Positions 52,484-61,986 of a stretch of 64,000 nucleotides of DNA are shown in pieces. How positions within the stretch are numbered: position 1 is the first letter of the stretch; every line of letters starts with the position of its first letter. Under the pieces are notes generated by a model. It worked only from the letters and a program-made list of their open reading frames with translations. It made no database searches and was not told where the DNA came from. The stretch is from JBKBRC01 sp046292345 (GTDB taxonomy: Bacteria; Bacteroidota; Rhodothermia; Rhodothermales; Rubricoccaceae), in NCBI GenBank assembly GCA_046292345.1, contig JBKBRC010000001.1:124001-188000 (forward strand), written 5' to 3'. The translations under genes were made by a program, and so were the position numbers.

Positions 52484-53395
52484 TCACGTACCGGGGCTGA
52501 CAGCAGCCTGCCAGTCCTCCGCGCGGCGGCGCGATTCGCGTCGCCAGAAGAACACGAAGGCGCCGGCCATGACGAGCAGCAGCAGCCCGCCGCCGAGCTT
52601 CATCACGTTGAGCACGGCCAGCGAATACGCCTGCGCGTGCGGATCGAACTCGAAGCACGTCAGCAGAAAGCGGTCCATCGTAGAGCCGACCGTCCCCTGC
52701 CCCGCTTCGACGGTGGCGAGGCGGAAGTCGCGCGCCGGGAACTGCACGCCGTAGAGGTAGCGCGTAACGACGCCCTCCGGGCTGAGGAAGATGAGCGCGG
52801 CATGGTGCGCGAACTCTTCCGTGGCCGGGTCGAACGCGAACCGGAAGCCGACCTCGTCGGCGAGCTGGCGGATGGTCGCCTCGTCCGGACTCGTCAGGAA
52901 GTGCCAGCCCTCGGCCGCCTCTGGCTTGCCGGCGCGCTCGAGGTAGCGCGCGCGCGCGGCGGCGGCGGCCTCAGGCGTGTCGCGCGCGTCCATCGAAACG
53001 GCGAGCATCTCGAAGTCCTGCCCGAGCGCCAGGTCGGTCTCGCGCAGCGCGTCTGCCGTGCCATCCAGAATGAGGCTACACAGCATCGGGCACGAATGGT
53101 AGACGAAGGCAAGCACGACCGGCCGACCGCCCGTCACGTAGTCCCCGATGCGGACCGTACGCCCGCGCTCGTCGACGAAGCGCGTCTCGAGCGAGATGCG
53201 TTCTCCCAGGCGCTCGGTGATGCCGACCTCGCCCTGGAGGCGGTTGGGAAGCGTCGCCGTCTCGTCCTGTCCGTCGACCGGCGCAAAGCGCGACGGAGAG
53301 ACAACCTGTGCGTCTGCCCGTACGCCGGCCATCATTGCCGCAGCGAGTGCGGCAACAAGCAGAAGTGGACGGATCAGGCAGTCACGGGCAGTCAC
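52484..53395 (-). CDS. SCO1/SenC copper chaperone with C-terminal anchor
   Basis: 303 residues: signal peptide, then thioredoxin-like domain with FVYHSCPMLCSLIL (CxxxC copper site) and FAHHAALIFLSPEG (His ligand), then a C-terminal helix (VMKLGGGLLLLVMAGAFVFFWRR). It loads CuA of subunit II. It lies between ctaC and the act genes. SCO proteins commonly have the anchor at the N-terminus; here it is at the C-terminus. Confidence 0.93.
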   Translation of the reverse strand: MTARDCLIRPLLLVAALAAAMMAGVRADAQVVSPSRFAPVDGQDETATLPNRLQGEVGITERLGERISLETRFVDERGRTVRIGDYVTGGRPVVLAFVYHSCPMLCSLILDGTADALRETDLALGQDFEMLAVSMDARDTPEAAAAARARYLERAGKPEAAEGWHFLTSPDEATIRQLADEVGFRFAFDPATEEFAHHAALIFLSPEGVVTRYLYGVQFPARDFRLATVEAGQGTVGSTMDRFLLTCFEFDPHAQAYSLAVLNVMKLGGGLLLLVMAGAFVFFWRRESRRRAEDWQAAVSPGT

Positions 53396-53403
53396 GGATG
53401 CAA

Positions 53404-54123
53404 TCAGTCGAGCGCGGCCTCGGCAGGCGCCGCCGGCGCAGCGGCCGTGTCGCCGAGCGGCGGCTGGCCCTCTACGGGGCCTTCGGCGGGAACGGGTGCA
53501 GGCGCCCGGCCAAGATCAGTCGCCGGGCGCGCGGGCGTGCGCGTGTCAAGCCGGGCAGCCCCGGCGTTGAAGGCCTGACGCGTTTCAGGTGTCGGGAGTG
53601 CCGCCTCGCTACCAAACTCGGCAGCGACGATGCCCATTGCCCGGTCTATGGGGATGTAGAACGTGGAATCCTCGTTGAGGCCAAACTGCACGAGGCGCGC
53701 GTCGGCCTCGGCGCGGAGCTGGCGCACCTCGATGTGCTCGGGGCCTGCCGCGGCCGACACCTGCGTCTGCGTGCGGAAAGGCACGTAGAACAGGAAGTAG
53801 AGCACGATCACAAGCGCGGCCACGCTGACAAGAATCGCCGCGACGATGCCGAGGATCTGCCCCGAAGCGATGCCCTCCTCCTCAACGCCGAGCGCCTCAA
53901 GCTCTGCCTCTGCTTCGGATACGTCACCTACGCCGGCCTCCGTCTTCACGTCGGCGGCAGCGGCCGAGACGAGCCCCTCGAGCGGGCCGAGCTGCTCGTC
54001 CTCTTCCGGGCGCACGACAGCCGGGTCCGCGCCGGGCCGCATTCCTTCGGGAGCGGGCGGCAGCGGCTCCCCTGTATGGGGGTCCGGTGTCGGCTGCGGC
54101 ATTTTGGGCGTGCGGTCTTCCAT
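53404..54123 (-). CDS. Single-pass membrane protein between actF and sco
   Basis: 239 residues. A Pro/Glu-rich N-terminus, one central helix (ILGIVAAILVSVAALVIVLYFLFYVPF, about 85-115), then a periplasmic-like part (VRQLRAEADARLVQFGLNEDSTFYIPIDRAMGIVAAEF) and an Ala/Pro-rich tail. Proteins in this position are found in ACIII clusters of related bacteria; no function is known to me. The IPIDRAM segment is also seen in such neighbours and may contact the complex. Confidence 0.6.
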   Translation of the reverse strand: MEDRTPKMPQPTPDPHTGEPLPPAPEGMRPGADPAVVRPEEDEQLGPLEGLVSAAAADVKTEAGVGDVSEAEAELEALGVEEEGIASGQILGIVAAILVSVAALVIVLYFLFYVPFRTQTQVSAAAGPEHIEVRQLRAEADARLVQFGLNEDSTFYIPIDRAMGIVAAEFGSEAALPTPETRQAFNAGAARLDTRTPARPATDLGRAPAPVPAEGPVEGQPPLGDTAAAPAAPAEAALD

Positions 54124-54228
54124 GGCAGAGGGTCAACGGCCGGGCGTGCCGGCTGTTTTCAGAAAGTAGTGAAAGTAGCTAGAACCGCCGGATTCCGTGC
54201 CAGCCGCCAGCGCGGAGCCGGCAGTGCT

Positions 54229-55641
54229 TCACATGTTCTCGAAGCGGAGCGCCTCGGCGAAGTAGGGGTCGTTGTAGGGCGTGATCGCGTGGCGTCCGAA
54301 GCGCGCCAGCGTGGCACCCAAGAAGAGTCCGAAGAGCCCCACCCAGACCGAGAGGTCGATCCACGAGATGCGCGCCGGCTCGACGTGCAGGTGCATCCCC
54401 GGCTCGAAGATCACGTTCGCGCTCGGCCCCGTACCGACCGTGGCGGGGTTGGTCACGGCCGGGGCTGCAGAGGCGAGCATCTCGGAGGCCGTCGTGGCGG
54501 CAGCGTAGGCGGCGTCTCCGTGCGGCAGCAGGGCCGGCATGGCGATCCAGAACAGGTCCACCCAGTGCATTACGAGGAGCCAGCCGGCCATGACAGCCAG
54601 CAGCGCCGGGATCCGCTTGGAGAGGCGCGGCAGCAGAATCAGGAACGGCAGCGCGAAGTGAAACACGAAGAGCGCCATCGTGATCGTCTCCCAGCCTTCG
54701 CGCTCGCGCTTGAGGAACCACATCGTCTCCTCCGGGATGTTCGCGTACCAGTAAAGCATGTACTGGCTGAAGAAGATGTAGGCCCAGAAGACGACGAACC
54801 CGAACATCCATTTGCCAAGGTCGTGCAGGTGCTCGTTCGAGATCGTGTTTACGAGCAGGCCCTTCTGGCGAAACCAGAGCGCGACCATTGCCATGAGGCA
54901 CACGTTGGCCAGCCATGCGCCGGCGAAGAAGTAGACGCCGAAGATGGTCGAGAACCAGTGCGGGTCCAGGCTCATCAGGAAGTCGTAGCTCGCAAACGCC
55001 GCCAGCACGCCGGCAGCCGGGATGCCCCACGCGCTCGTGTAACGCATCGCGAAGGTGTTCTCGGCGCTCGGCGCAGTGTCGTTCTGCACCGAGAGGCGGT
55101 AGAGGCGCAGCCCCAGGTACGAGAACACGGCGAAGTAGAGCACGTAGCGGAGCACGAAGAAGAACGGGAACGTGCCGGCCGCGAACGGGAAGAAGAAGTA
55201 GGGCGCCTTGCCCGCGAGGAGGTAGTCGAACGTGTCGGTCCCCTCGGCGTAGAGCTCGGCGTGCGTCCAGTGGAACAGGTCGTGCATGCCGATCAGGATC
55301 GGCAGGCCGGCCAGGCCGAGCAGCGGGAAGTTGGCGACGATGGCCTCCGGGATGCGGCGGAGCGTCGTCATCCAGCGCGCCTTCACGACGTGGTGGATCA
55401 TCAGGAAGAACAGCGCCCCGACGGCGATTGAGACGCAGAACACCCAGGCGATCAGGTAGGCGAAGAAGAAGCGCTGCGCGTCGGCAAACGCGCCGACGAG
55501 CCCGAGCACGAGCGCGACGAGCCCGAGGCCGGCCGGGATGACCCACGGGCGGAAGTCCCCGCCAGCGCGGAAGCGCGCCGGCGCCTGCTCGTGGCTCGGC
55601 GCGACGGGGTCGAAGAGGAGACGGGTGAGGGCGTTCGCCAT
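54229..55641 (-). CDS. actF: Alternative complex III subunit ActF (quinol-binding, NrfD-like)
   Basis: 470 residues, ten hydrophobic segments, start of the first near VIPAGLGLVALVLGLVGAFADAQRFFFAYLIAWVFC, with YTSAWGIPAAGVLAAFASYDFLMSLDPHWFSTIFGVYFFAGAW as the NrfD/ActF hallmark. Together with ActC it forms the membrane pair of alternative complex III. It lacks the full quinone-site histidine set seen in ActC. Downstream of actE by 63 nt. Confidence 0.93.
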   Translation of the reverse strand: MANALTRLLFDPVAPSHEQAPARFRAGGDFRPWVIPAGLGLVALVLGLVGAFADAQRFFFAYLIAWVFCVSIAVGALFFLMIHHVVKARWMTTLRRIPEAIVANFPLLGLAGLPILIGMHDLFHWTHAELYAEGTDTFDYLLAGKAPYFFFPFAAGTFPFFFVLRYVLYFAVFSYLGLRLYRLSVQNDTAPSAENTFAMRYTSAWGIPAAGVLAAFASYDFLMSLDPHWFSTIFGVYFFAGAWLANVCLMAMVALWFRQKGLLVNTISNEHLHDLGKWMFGFVVFWAYIFFSQYMLYWYANIPEETMWFLKREREGWETITMALFVFHFALPFLILLPRLSKRIPALLAVMAGWLLVMHWVDLFWIAMPALLPHGDAAYAAATTASEMLASAAPAVTNPATVGTGPSANVIFEPGMHLHVEPARISWIDLSVWVGLFGLFLGATLARFGRHAITPYNDPYFAEALRFENM

Positions 55642-55704
55642 GCGAGGGGGTCGCGGGGCGCGGCGGACCGGGTCGCGCGCGGGGCGCGGCCCGGCATGGC
55701 CGGC

Positions 55705-56373
55705 TCAGTTCGAGATGGTGACGTTCGGGTTGTAGGTGCGCAGGCGCTCGCGCTCGGCAGCGGGCACGTCGCCGGGCTCGGCGCTCTGCGAGCGCTGGAG
55801 CGCACGGATGTAGGCCACGATGGCCCAGCGGTCCATCGGCGCGATCTGGTGGCCGTAGCTCGGCATCGAGCGCACGCCGTTGAGGATCACGTCGTAGAGG
55901 TAGCCCTCCTCGACGCCGCGCAGATAGTCCGAGTGGTACGTCGGGGCAGGCGTGTAGCCGTAGCCCTGTCCGTCGTTGCCGACCATGATGATGCCGCGCC
56001 CGTCGCCGGCGTGGCCGTGGCACATGGAGCAGTAGATCTCGTAGCGCTCCTTGCCGCGCTCGAGCAGTGCCGGCGTCACGTCTACGGGGATGGTGCGGAT
56101 GAAGGCGCCGTCGGCGGTGCGGCCGAACTTGTAGGGCGCCGACTCGCTCGTGCGGAGATCGCCGCGGCGCACCGTCCCGAGCACGACCGGCCGCTGCGCG
56201 GCACCGTCGGCGAAGAGGGGGTTCGCCTCCTGCGGCCCGAACTTCTCCTGGAAGTCCATGTTGAGGTTCGGGTGGATGGGCGGGCGGCTCGACGTCGTGC
56301 CGCGGCAGCCGCTGAGCGCCGCGCCGAAGACGACAAGGCCGGCGAGGGCGAGCCGTGCGAGAGGAAGAGGCAT
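55705..56373 (-). CDS. actE: Alternative complex III monoheme cytochrome c subunit ActE
   Basis: 222 residues from the ATG at 56373 (another at 56385). Lipoprotein signal MPLPLARLALAGLVVFGAALSGC. IYCSMCHGHAGDG is the heme site (CSMCH), and MPSYGHQIAPMDRWAIVAYIRALQ carries the Met ligand and the family C-terminal helix. It takes electrons from ActA/B and passes them to the caa3 oxidase. Confidence 0.92.
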   Translation of the reverse strand: MPLPLARLALAGLVVFGAALSGCRGTTSSRPPIHPNLNMDFQEKFGPQEANPLFADGAAQRPVVLGTVRRGDLRTSESAPYKFGRTADGAFIRTIPVDVTPALLERGKERYEIYCSMCHGHAGDGRGIIMVGNDGQGYGYTPAPTYHSDYLRGVEEGYLYDVILNGVRSMPSYGHQIAPMDRWAIVAYIRALQRSQSAEPGDVPAAERERLRTYNPNVTISN

Positions 56374-56404
56374 CGGAGAGAGCATCGGAGTCAGTCGCGC
56401 GGGA

Positions 56405-57049
56405 TCAGATGGCGCCGGTCGTGTGCGGGGGAGGCGCGGCGGGCGGCCCCTGCGCCGAGTCGTTGCCGACGGGCGTGGCGCCCTCGTGGCTGATGCGCTC
56501 GATGGCGAGCGCGCCTGCCTCGCGCAGCGCCTCGGCGGTGCGCTCGGGGTCGAAGGAGCGGTCGTTGGCCTGCACGAGCAGGAAGAAGCCGTCGTCGGTG
56601 GCCCGCGCGAAGCGCTCCGAGTGGAAGAGCGGGTTGTAAGGCTTGGGCAGGCCGTTGAGCGCGAGCATGCCGCCTACGGCGCCGAGCGCCGAGAAGAGCA
56701 CGGTGATCTCGAAGAGCACCGGCGTGCTCGACTCGATGGCGAAGAGCGGCTTGTTGGAAATGTTGATCGGATAGTCGATGGCACTCGTCCAGTAGATGAG
56801 CGCCAGGCCGAGCAGCAGGCCCGTCAGGCCCATGCCGAACACGATGTAGCCGAGCAGGCTCGGCCCGAGGCCCATCGCGCGGTCCATACCGTGGATGGGG
56901 AAGGGCGAGAACGTGTCGAGGCGCGTGTAGCCCTGCTTGCGCAGGCGCTTGACGGCGTCGTAGAGCGCGCCGGGATCCGAGTACTCGGCCAGGAGCCCTA
57001 CGTGCTGGTTGGCGCGGTCCTCGAGCTGTCGGCGGATAGAAGCAAGCAT
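56405..57049 (-). CDS. actD: Alternative complex III subunit ActD (DUF3341)
   Basis: 214 residues from the ATG at 57049. GLLAEYSDPGALYDAVKRLRKQGYTRLDTFSPFPIHGMDRAMGL is the DUF3341 hallmark, then two helices (LGYIVFGMGLTGLLLGLALIYWT and VLFEITVLFSALGAVGGMLALN). Structural membrane subunit of the complex. The C-terminus is Pro/Gly-rich. Confidence 0.93.
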   Translation of the reverse strand: MLASIRRQLEDRANQHVGLLAEYSDPGALYDAVKRLRKQGYTRLDTFSPFPIHGMDRAMGLGPSLLGYIVFGMGLTGLLLGLALIYWTSAIDYPINISNKPLFAIESSTPVLFEITVLFSALGAVGGMLALNGLPKPYNPLFHSERFARATDDGFFLLVQANDRSFDPERTAEALREAGALAIERISHEGATPVGNDSAQGPPAAPPPHTTGAI

Positions 57050-57101
57050 GGCGGTGGCGGTCCGGGGGCAGCCGGGCGGACGGTCTGCGTCGGGCGGTCT
57101 G

Positions 57102-58634
57102 TCAGGAGAGCGGCGTCGAGCCGGCGGCGTACGGCATGGGCTGCGCAGCCGGCGCGGGCTTCGCCGTATGGCCGTCACCATGCGCGCCGCCGTCGCCGTG
57201 GTGGGCGTCGTCGTGGTAGAAATGCGGGTCGGCCTGCGGCATGACGCCCTTGACCTCAGCGATGGCGACCATCGGGACGAAGCGCAGGAAGAGCAGGAAG
57301 AGCGTCGAGAAGAGGCCGAACGTGCCGAGGTAGAGCAGCACGTCCCAGATCGTGGGCGAGTAGTAGTCCCACGAGGCCGGCAGGAAGTCGCGGTGCAGCG
57401 ACGTGACCGTGATCACGAAGCGCTCGAACCACATGCCGATGTTGACCACGATGGACGTGAAGAACATGAAGCCGATCGAGCGGCGCAGGCGCTTGACCCA
57501 GAAGAACTGCGGGAAGATGAGGTTGCAGAACATCATCGCCCAGTAGGCCCACCAGTACGGCCCCATCATGCGGTTCAGGAACGCGTACTGCTCGTACTGC
57601 ACGCCCGAGTACCAGGCCATGAAGAACTCCGTGATGTAGGCGAAGCCGACGATGGTGCCGGTCACCAGGATCACGATGTTCATCTTCTCGAGGTGGTCGA
57701 GCGTGATCAGGTTCTCGAGGTTGAACACCTTCCGGGCGAGCACCATCAGCGTGATCACCATCGCGAAACCCGAGAAGATGGCCCCGGCCACGAAGTAGGG
57801 CGGGAAGATGGTTGTGTGCCAGCCGGGCACCTGCGAGACGGCGAAGTCAAAGGAGACGACCGAGTGCACCGAGAGCACGAGCGGCGTGGCCAGGCCGGCC
57901 AGGATCAGGTACGAGCGCTCGTAGTGGCGCCAGTTGCGGTTGGCGCCCGTCCAGCCGAGGGCGAAGAAGCCGTAGATGCGCGCGCGCAGCAGACGGCCCA
58001 TCTTGGCCGCGCGGTCGCGGATCGTGGCCAGGTCCGGAATCAGGCCGACGTACCAGAAGAGCAGCGAGACGGTGCCGTAGATCGAGACGGCGAACACGTC
58101 CCAGAGGAGCGGGCTCTTGAAGTTGGGCCACATCGCCATCGAGTTGGGGATGGGGAGGGTCCAGTAGATCACCCACACGCGCCCGACGTGGAACGTCGGG
58201 AAGACGAGCGCGCACGCGACGGCGAAGAGCGTCATCGCCTCCGCGGCGCGGTTGATCGACGTGCGCCACTTCTGCCGGAAGAGGAAGAGCACGGCCGAGA
58301 TGAGCGTCCCGGCGTGGCCGATGCCGACCCACCACACGAAGTTGACGATGGCCCAGCCCCAGAAGACGGGACTGTTGAGCCCCCACACGCCCGTCCCGTT
58401 CCAGACGAGGTAGGCGATAGCGATGCCGAGCACGCCGAGCAGTCCGAGCGCCACCGCAAACGCCGCGTACCACCCGGGAGGCGTCTTCTTTTCGGTGTGG
58501 TGGGAGACGAGCTCCGTGATGTCGTGGAACGAGAGGTCGCCGCGTACGAGCGGCGCTTCCTCGAGCGTCTTCACGGGGCCGCCGTTAGGCGCCTCGGCAG
58601 GGGCGTAGGCGGAGCGAGAGGTGACGTTGGCCAC
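57102..58634 (-). CDS. actC: Alternative complex III subunit ActC (menaquinol-binding, NrfD-like)
   Basis: 510 residues, ten helices. NFVWWVGIGHAGTLISAVLFLFRQKWRTSINRAAEAMTLFAV, FPTFHVGRVWVIYWTLPIPN and FVAGAIFSGFAMVITLMVLARKVFNLENLIT are conserved in ActC and PsrC/NrfD; several His and Asp line the quinol pocket in this family. It oxidises menaquinol at the periplasmic face and passes electrons to ActB. The His-rich C-terminus (HFYHDDAHHGDGGAHGDGH) is an extra. Confidence 0.95.
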   Translation of the reverse strand: MANVTSRSAYAPAEAPNGGPVKTLEEAPLVRGDLSFHDITELVSHHTEKKTPPGWYAAFAVALGLLGVLGIAIAYLVWNGTGVWGLNSPVFWGWAIVNFVWWVGIGHAGTLISAVLFLFRQKWRTSINRAAEAMTLFAVACALVFPTFHVGRVWVIYWTLPIPNSMAMWPNFKSPLLWDVFAVSIYGTVSLLFWYVGLIPDLATIRDRAAKMGRLLRARIYGFFALGWTGANRNWRHYERSYLILAGLATPLVLSVHSVVSFDFAVSQVPGWHTTIFPPYFVAGAIFSGFAMVITLMVLARKVFNLENLITLDHLEKMNIVILVTGTIVGFAYITEFFMAWYSGVQYEQYAFLNRMMGPYWWAYWAMMFCNLIFPQFFWVKRLRRSIGFMFFTSIVVNIGMWFERFVITVTSLHRDFLPASWDYYSPTIWDVLLYLGTFGLFSTLFLLFLRFVPMVAIAEVKGVMPQADPHFYHDDAHHGDGGAHGDGHTAKPAPAAQPMPYAAGSTPLS

Positions 58635-58700
58635 GGGTGTTCTCAGGTTGAGGGCGCGGCGCCGGTGGCGGCGCCGCGAGCGCCGGGCGAGCGGGGGAGG

Positions 58701-61700
58701 TCAGGAGTAGGCCGGATTGCGCGGGTCGACCGGCTCCGGGTTGTCGAACGGCGTCTGGCCGGCGAGCGAGGGGTGCGGATTGCGCAGGCGCGCCAGGTAG
58801 AGGTTGCGCGGGCGGTTGGCGTACTCGGCCAGGAGCGCGTAGCTGCGCGGGCTGGCGTGCGACCGCCGCACGCGGCTCTGCTCGTTGCGCAGGTCGCCGA
58901 ACTCGATCGCGCCGGCCGGGCAGACCTGCTGGCAGGCCGTGAGCACCTCGCCGTCGCGCACGGCGCGGCCCTCGATGCGCGCGTACTGCTGCACCTCGCG
59001 TATGCGGTGGATGCAGAACGTGCACTTCTCCATCACGCCGCGCGAGCGGACGGTCACGTTCGGGTTCTGCGCCATCCAGACCTCGACGGGCAGCGTCTTG
59101 GTCCAGTTGTAGAAGTTGAACCGGCGGATCTTGTACGGGCAGTTGTTGGCGCAGTAGCGCGTGCCGATGCACCGGTTGTAGGTCATCTCGTTGAGCCCGT
59201 CCGGCGAGTGCGTCGTGGCCGAGACGGGGCAGACCTGCTCGCAGGGCGCGTTCTCGCAGTGCTGGCAGAGCATCACCTGCGAGACCATGCCCGGGTTGTC
59301 CTCGTCGGCGCCGATGTAGTAGCGGTCCACGCGCAGCCAGTGCATCTCGCGCCCCCGGCTCACCTGGTCCTTGCCCACGATCTGGACGTTGTTCTCGCTC
59401 TGGCACGCGACGAGGCAGGCGTTGCAGCCCGAGCACGCGTTCAGGTCGATCGTCATGCCCCACTGGTTCTCCGCGTAGCGCCAGCCGCCGATGCGCGGGT
59501 CGGCCGAGGCCGCGTTCTCCTCGCCCCAGAGCGAGTCGAACTGCTCCCAGCGGTTGCCCTCGATGTACTTGTGCTCCAGCTTGGCGAACTCCGGGTCTGC
59601 GCGGTACTCCTCGAGCGTGGCCGAGCGCACGATGGGCCGGCCCATCATCGAGCCGTGGTCCTGCGTCGAGGCAACGAGGTAGCCGCCGCGCGACTTCTCG
59701 ACGCGTACGCCCGGCAGGACCGTCATCGCCACCGGCGAGCGGAGACCCTCCACGCGCTGCGGCATTCCCTCGCCGACGTCGTTGGCGAGCGGCCCGAAGT
59801 GGTACACGTCCGAGTTGACGTTGACGAGCCGGCCCAGGAGCGGGCGGTCGCGCAGAGCACGCTCGGAGACCAGGCGCCGTCCGTAGCCGAGACGGACCGT
59901 GACCGAGTTGTCGGGATGGCCGGGCTGGATCCAGACGGGCAGTTCGGCCGTGGCGCCGCTGGCCGTCGTGATGCGCACCACGTCGCACTCGTGCTTGCCC
60001 CGGCTCAGCGTGCGCCCGACGCCGAGGCCGGCAGCCGTCGTGCGGCTCATGAGCGCCACGCCGTCCCACGTCACCTTCGTGACCGGGTCCGGCGCCTCAA
60101 GCATCCAGGCGTTGTTGGAGAACGTGCCGTCGTAGAGCGTGGGGCTGGTGCGGAAGACGAGCTCGACAGCCTCCGGGGGCGTGCGCTGAACGCCGGCGAA
60201 GCTGACCGCGGCGCCCGCGCCCGGCGAGACGACCGGATACTGCGTGCCGGGCACGTAGCCGTCGTGGAGCGCGGTGCGCCAGGCGTCCTCGTAGTCACCT
60301 GTCAGCACGGCGCGCAAGGCCTCGCGCACGAGGTCATAGCCGGCGTTGTTGCGCCCGGTCGCGAGCAGGTTGACGACCTCGAGGTCCGAGTGGGCATCGG
60401 CGTAGAGCGGCGCGATGAGCGGCTGGATGATCGAGACCGTGCCGTCGTAGGCCCGCCCGTCGCCCCAGGCCTCGAGGTAGTGCGCGCGCGGGACGTGCCA
60501 CGTGGCCCGCTGCGCCGTCTCGTCGTAGTGCGCGCCGACGTGGATCGAGAGCGGCACGCGCCCGAGGGCCTCGGCGAAGCCGAGCTCGTCGGGGAGCGTG
60601 TAGACGGGGTTGGTGCCGAGCATGAGCAGCGTGCCCACGCGGCCGGCGTTCATGTCGGCCACGAGCGTGCGCAGGCGCGGCCCGACCGGCTCGACGGCAG
60701 GCTCGCCCGTGTCGAGGTAGTCCACCACGGCCGCGCCGAAGCGCGCGTTGAGCACGGCGCACAGCGCGTGCACGGGCGGCGGCTGCGTGGGGCCGGCCAC
60801 GAAGACGGCCGTCCCGGCGGCGGCCCGCACGTCCTCGACGAGCGCGTTGACGAACGCCTGCGAGGCAGCATCGGTCAGCTCGGCCGCAGCGCCCTCGACG
60901 CCGAGCGCCTGTCCGACGGCGGCGGCAAAGAAGGGGAGGTCGCCGGCGCGCATGCGCAGGCGGTGGTCGGCCATGCCGCCGGTGGGCGTCATGGTGGACT
61001 CGGCCACGTAGAGGCGGCTCATGGTGCCGCGCTCGTCCACGCGGCGGCTGGCAGCGTACTCGCGCGCGTTGGAGACGCTGTTGAGGTCGTCCGAGAGGAA
61101 GTCGCCGTCGAAGGAGACGATGACGCTCGCCCCGGAGAAGCGGTAGCGCGGGCGCAGCGGGCGGCCGAAGGCGGCTTGCGTGCCGAGGCGCACCGGGTCG
61201 TCGCCGTGTGGGTGGAGGTCGATCCAGACCGTCCCCGGGTAAGCCGCCTCGAGGGCCTGGCGGGCCGCCGCGAGCGAGAGCGACGACGAGGGCTCGGCCA
61301 GCACGACGAGGGGGGCCTCGCCGGCCCGCGCGAGCAGGCGGCTGGCCTCGCCCACGAACGCGCTCCAGCCCGTGGCCGAGCCGTCGCGGCGGCGGGCCGT
61401 ACGCGAGCGGTCCGGGTCGTAGAGGTTCAGCAGCGACGCCTGCGCGAACACGTCGGTGGCGCCCTGGCTGACCGGGTGGTCGGGGTTGCCTTCGACCTTC
61501 GTCGGGCGGCCCTCGTGGCTCTCGACGAGCAGGGCGTGCACGACGCCGCCGAGCGGCATCGCGGTGGCGTAGAAGTTGGCGATGCCCGGCGTGACCTCCT
61601 GCGGCTTGCGCGCGTAGGGCAGGATGTACTCGACCGGACGGCGGCAGCCGGTCAGGCCGGCCATCGCCATCGAGGCGCCCATGACCTTGAGGAACGAGCG

Positions 61701-61889
61701 GCGGCTCGGGCCGGGGTCGCCGGCAAGGTCGTCGCCGTCGGCGGCGCCGGGCAGGAACTCGTCGGCGCGCAGGCGGGCGTAGTCGGCCGTGTTCTCGCGG
61801 TCTTCGGTGCTGCGCCAGGCCGCGTAGGGTTCGCCGGGCTGCTGGCGGGCGGCCGCGTCGGCGGCGCTCAGTACGTCGAGCTCGATCAT
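58701..61889 (-). CDS. actB: Alternative complex III subunit ActB (fused B1-B2, FeS clusters)
   Basis: 1062 residues from the ATG at 61889. RRSFLK (63-68) is a Tat-like motif followed by a hydrophobic run, after a 60-residue leader, as usual in ActB. The B1 part resembles a molybdopterin oxidoreductase without the cofactor; the B2 part (about 815-1000) has the four FeS Cys sets: CSGCNACLVAC, CQHCENAPCEQVC, CIGTRYCANNC and CTFC with CQQVC. Electrons travel along these clusters from quinol towards heme. 97 nt from actA. Confidence 0.95.
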   Translation of the reverse strand: MIELDVLSAADAAARQQPGEPYAAWRSTEDRENTADYARLRADEFLPGAADGDDLAGDPGPSRRSFLKVMGASMAMAGLTGCRRPVEYILPYARKPQEVTPGIANFYATAMPLGGVVHALLVESHEGRPTKVEGNPDHPVSQGATDVFAQASLLNLYDPDRSRTARRRDGSATGWSAFVGEASRLLARAGEAPLVVLAEPSSSLSLAAARQALEAAYPGTVWIDLHPHGDDPVRLGTQAAFGRPLRPRYRFSGASVIVSFDGDFLSDDLNSVSNAREYAASRRVDERGTMSRLYVAESTMTPTGGMADHRLRMRAGDLPFFAAAVGQALGVEGAAAELTDAASQAFVNALVEDVRAAAGTAVFVAGPTQPPPVHALCAVLNARFGAAVVDYLDTGEPAVEPVGPRLRTLVADMNAGRVGTLLMLGTNPVYTLPDELGFAEALGRVPLSIHVGAHYDETAQRATWHVPRAHYLEAWGDGRAYDGTVSIIQPLIAPLYADAHSDLEVVNLLATGRNNAGYDLVREALRAVLTGDYEDAWRTALHDGYVPGTQYPVVSPGAGAAVSFAGVQRTPPEAVELVFRTSPTLYDGTFSNNAWMLEAPDPVTKVTWDGVALMSRTTAAGLGVGRTLSRGKHECDVVRITTASGATAELPVWIQPGHPDNSVTVRLGYGRRLVSERALRDRPLLGRLVNVNSDVYHFGPLANDVGEGMPQRVEGLRSPVAMTVLPGVRVEKSRGGYLVASTQDHGSMMGRPIVRSATLEEYRADPEFAKLEHKYIEGNRWEQFDSLWGEENAASADPRIGGWRYAENQWGMTIDLNACSGCNACLVACQSENNVQIVGKDQVSRGREMHWLRVDRYYIGADEDNPGMVSQVMLCQHCENAPCEQVCPVSATTHSPDGLNEMTYNRCIGTRYCANNCPYKIRRFNFYNWTKTLPVEVWMAQNPNVTVRSRGVMEKCTFCIHRIREVQQYARIEGRAVRDGEVLTACQQVCPAGAIEFGDLRNEQSRVRRSHASPRSYALLAEYANRPRNLYLARLRNPHPSLAGQTPFDNPEPVDPRNPAYS

Positions 61890-61986
61890 GTGCAGGGAGC
61901 CGGTGGGGGTGGCCGGAGGCCGGGTCTGTACGCGTCGTGGAGGAGTGGGCCGGCGGCGCGGCGACGCGCCGCGCGCGCCTGGCGCA

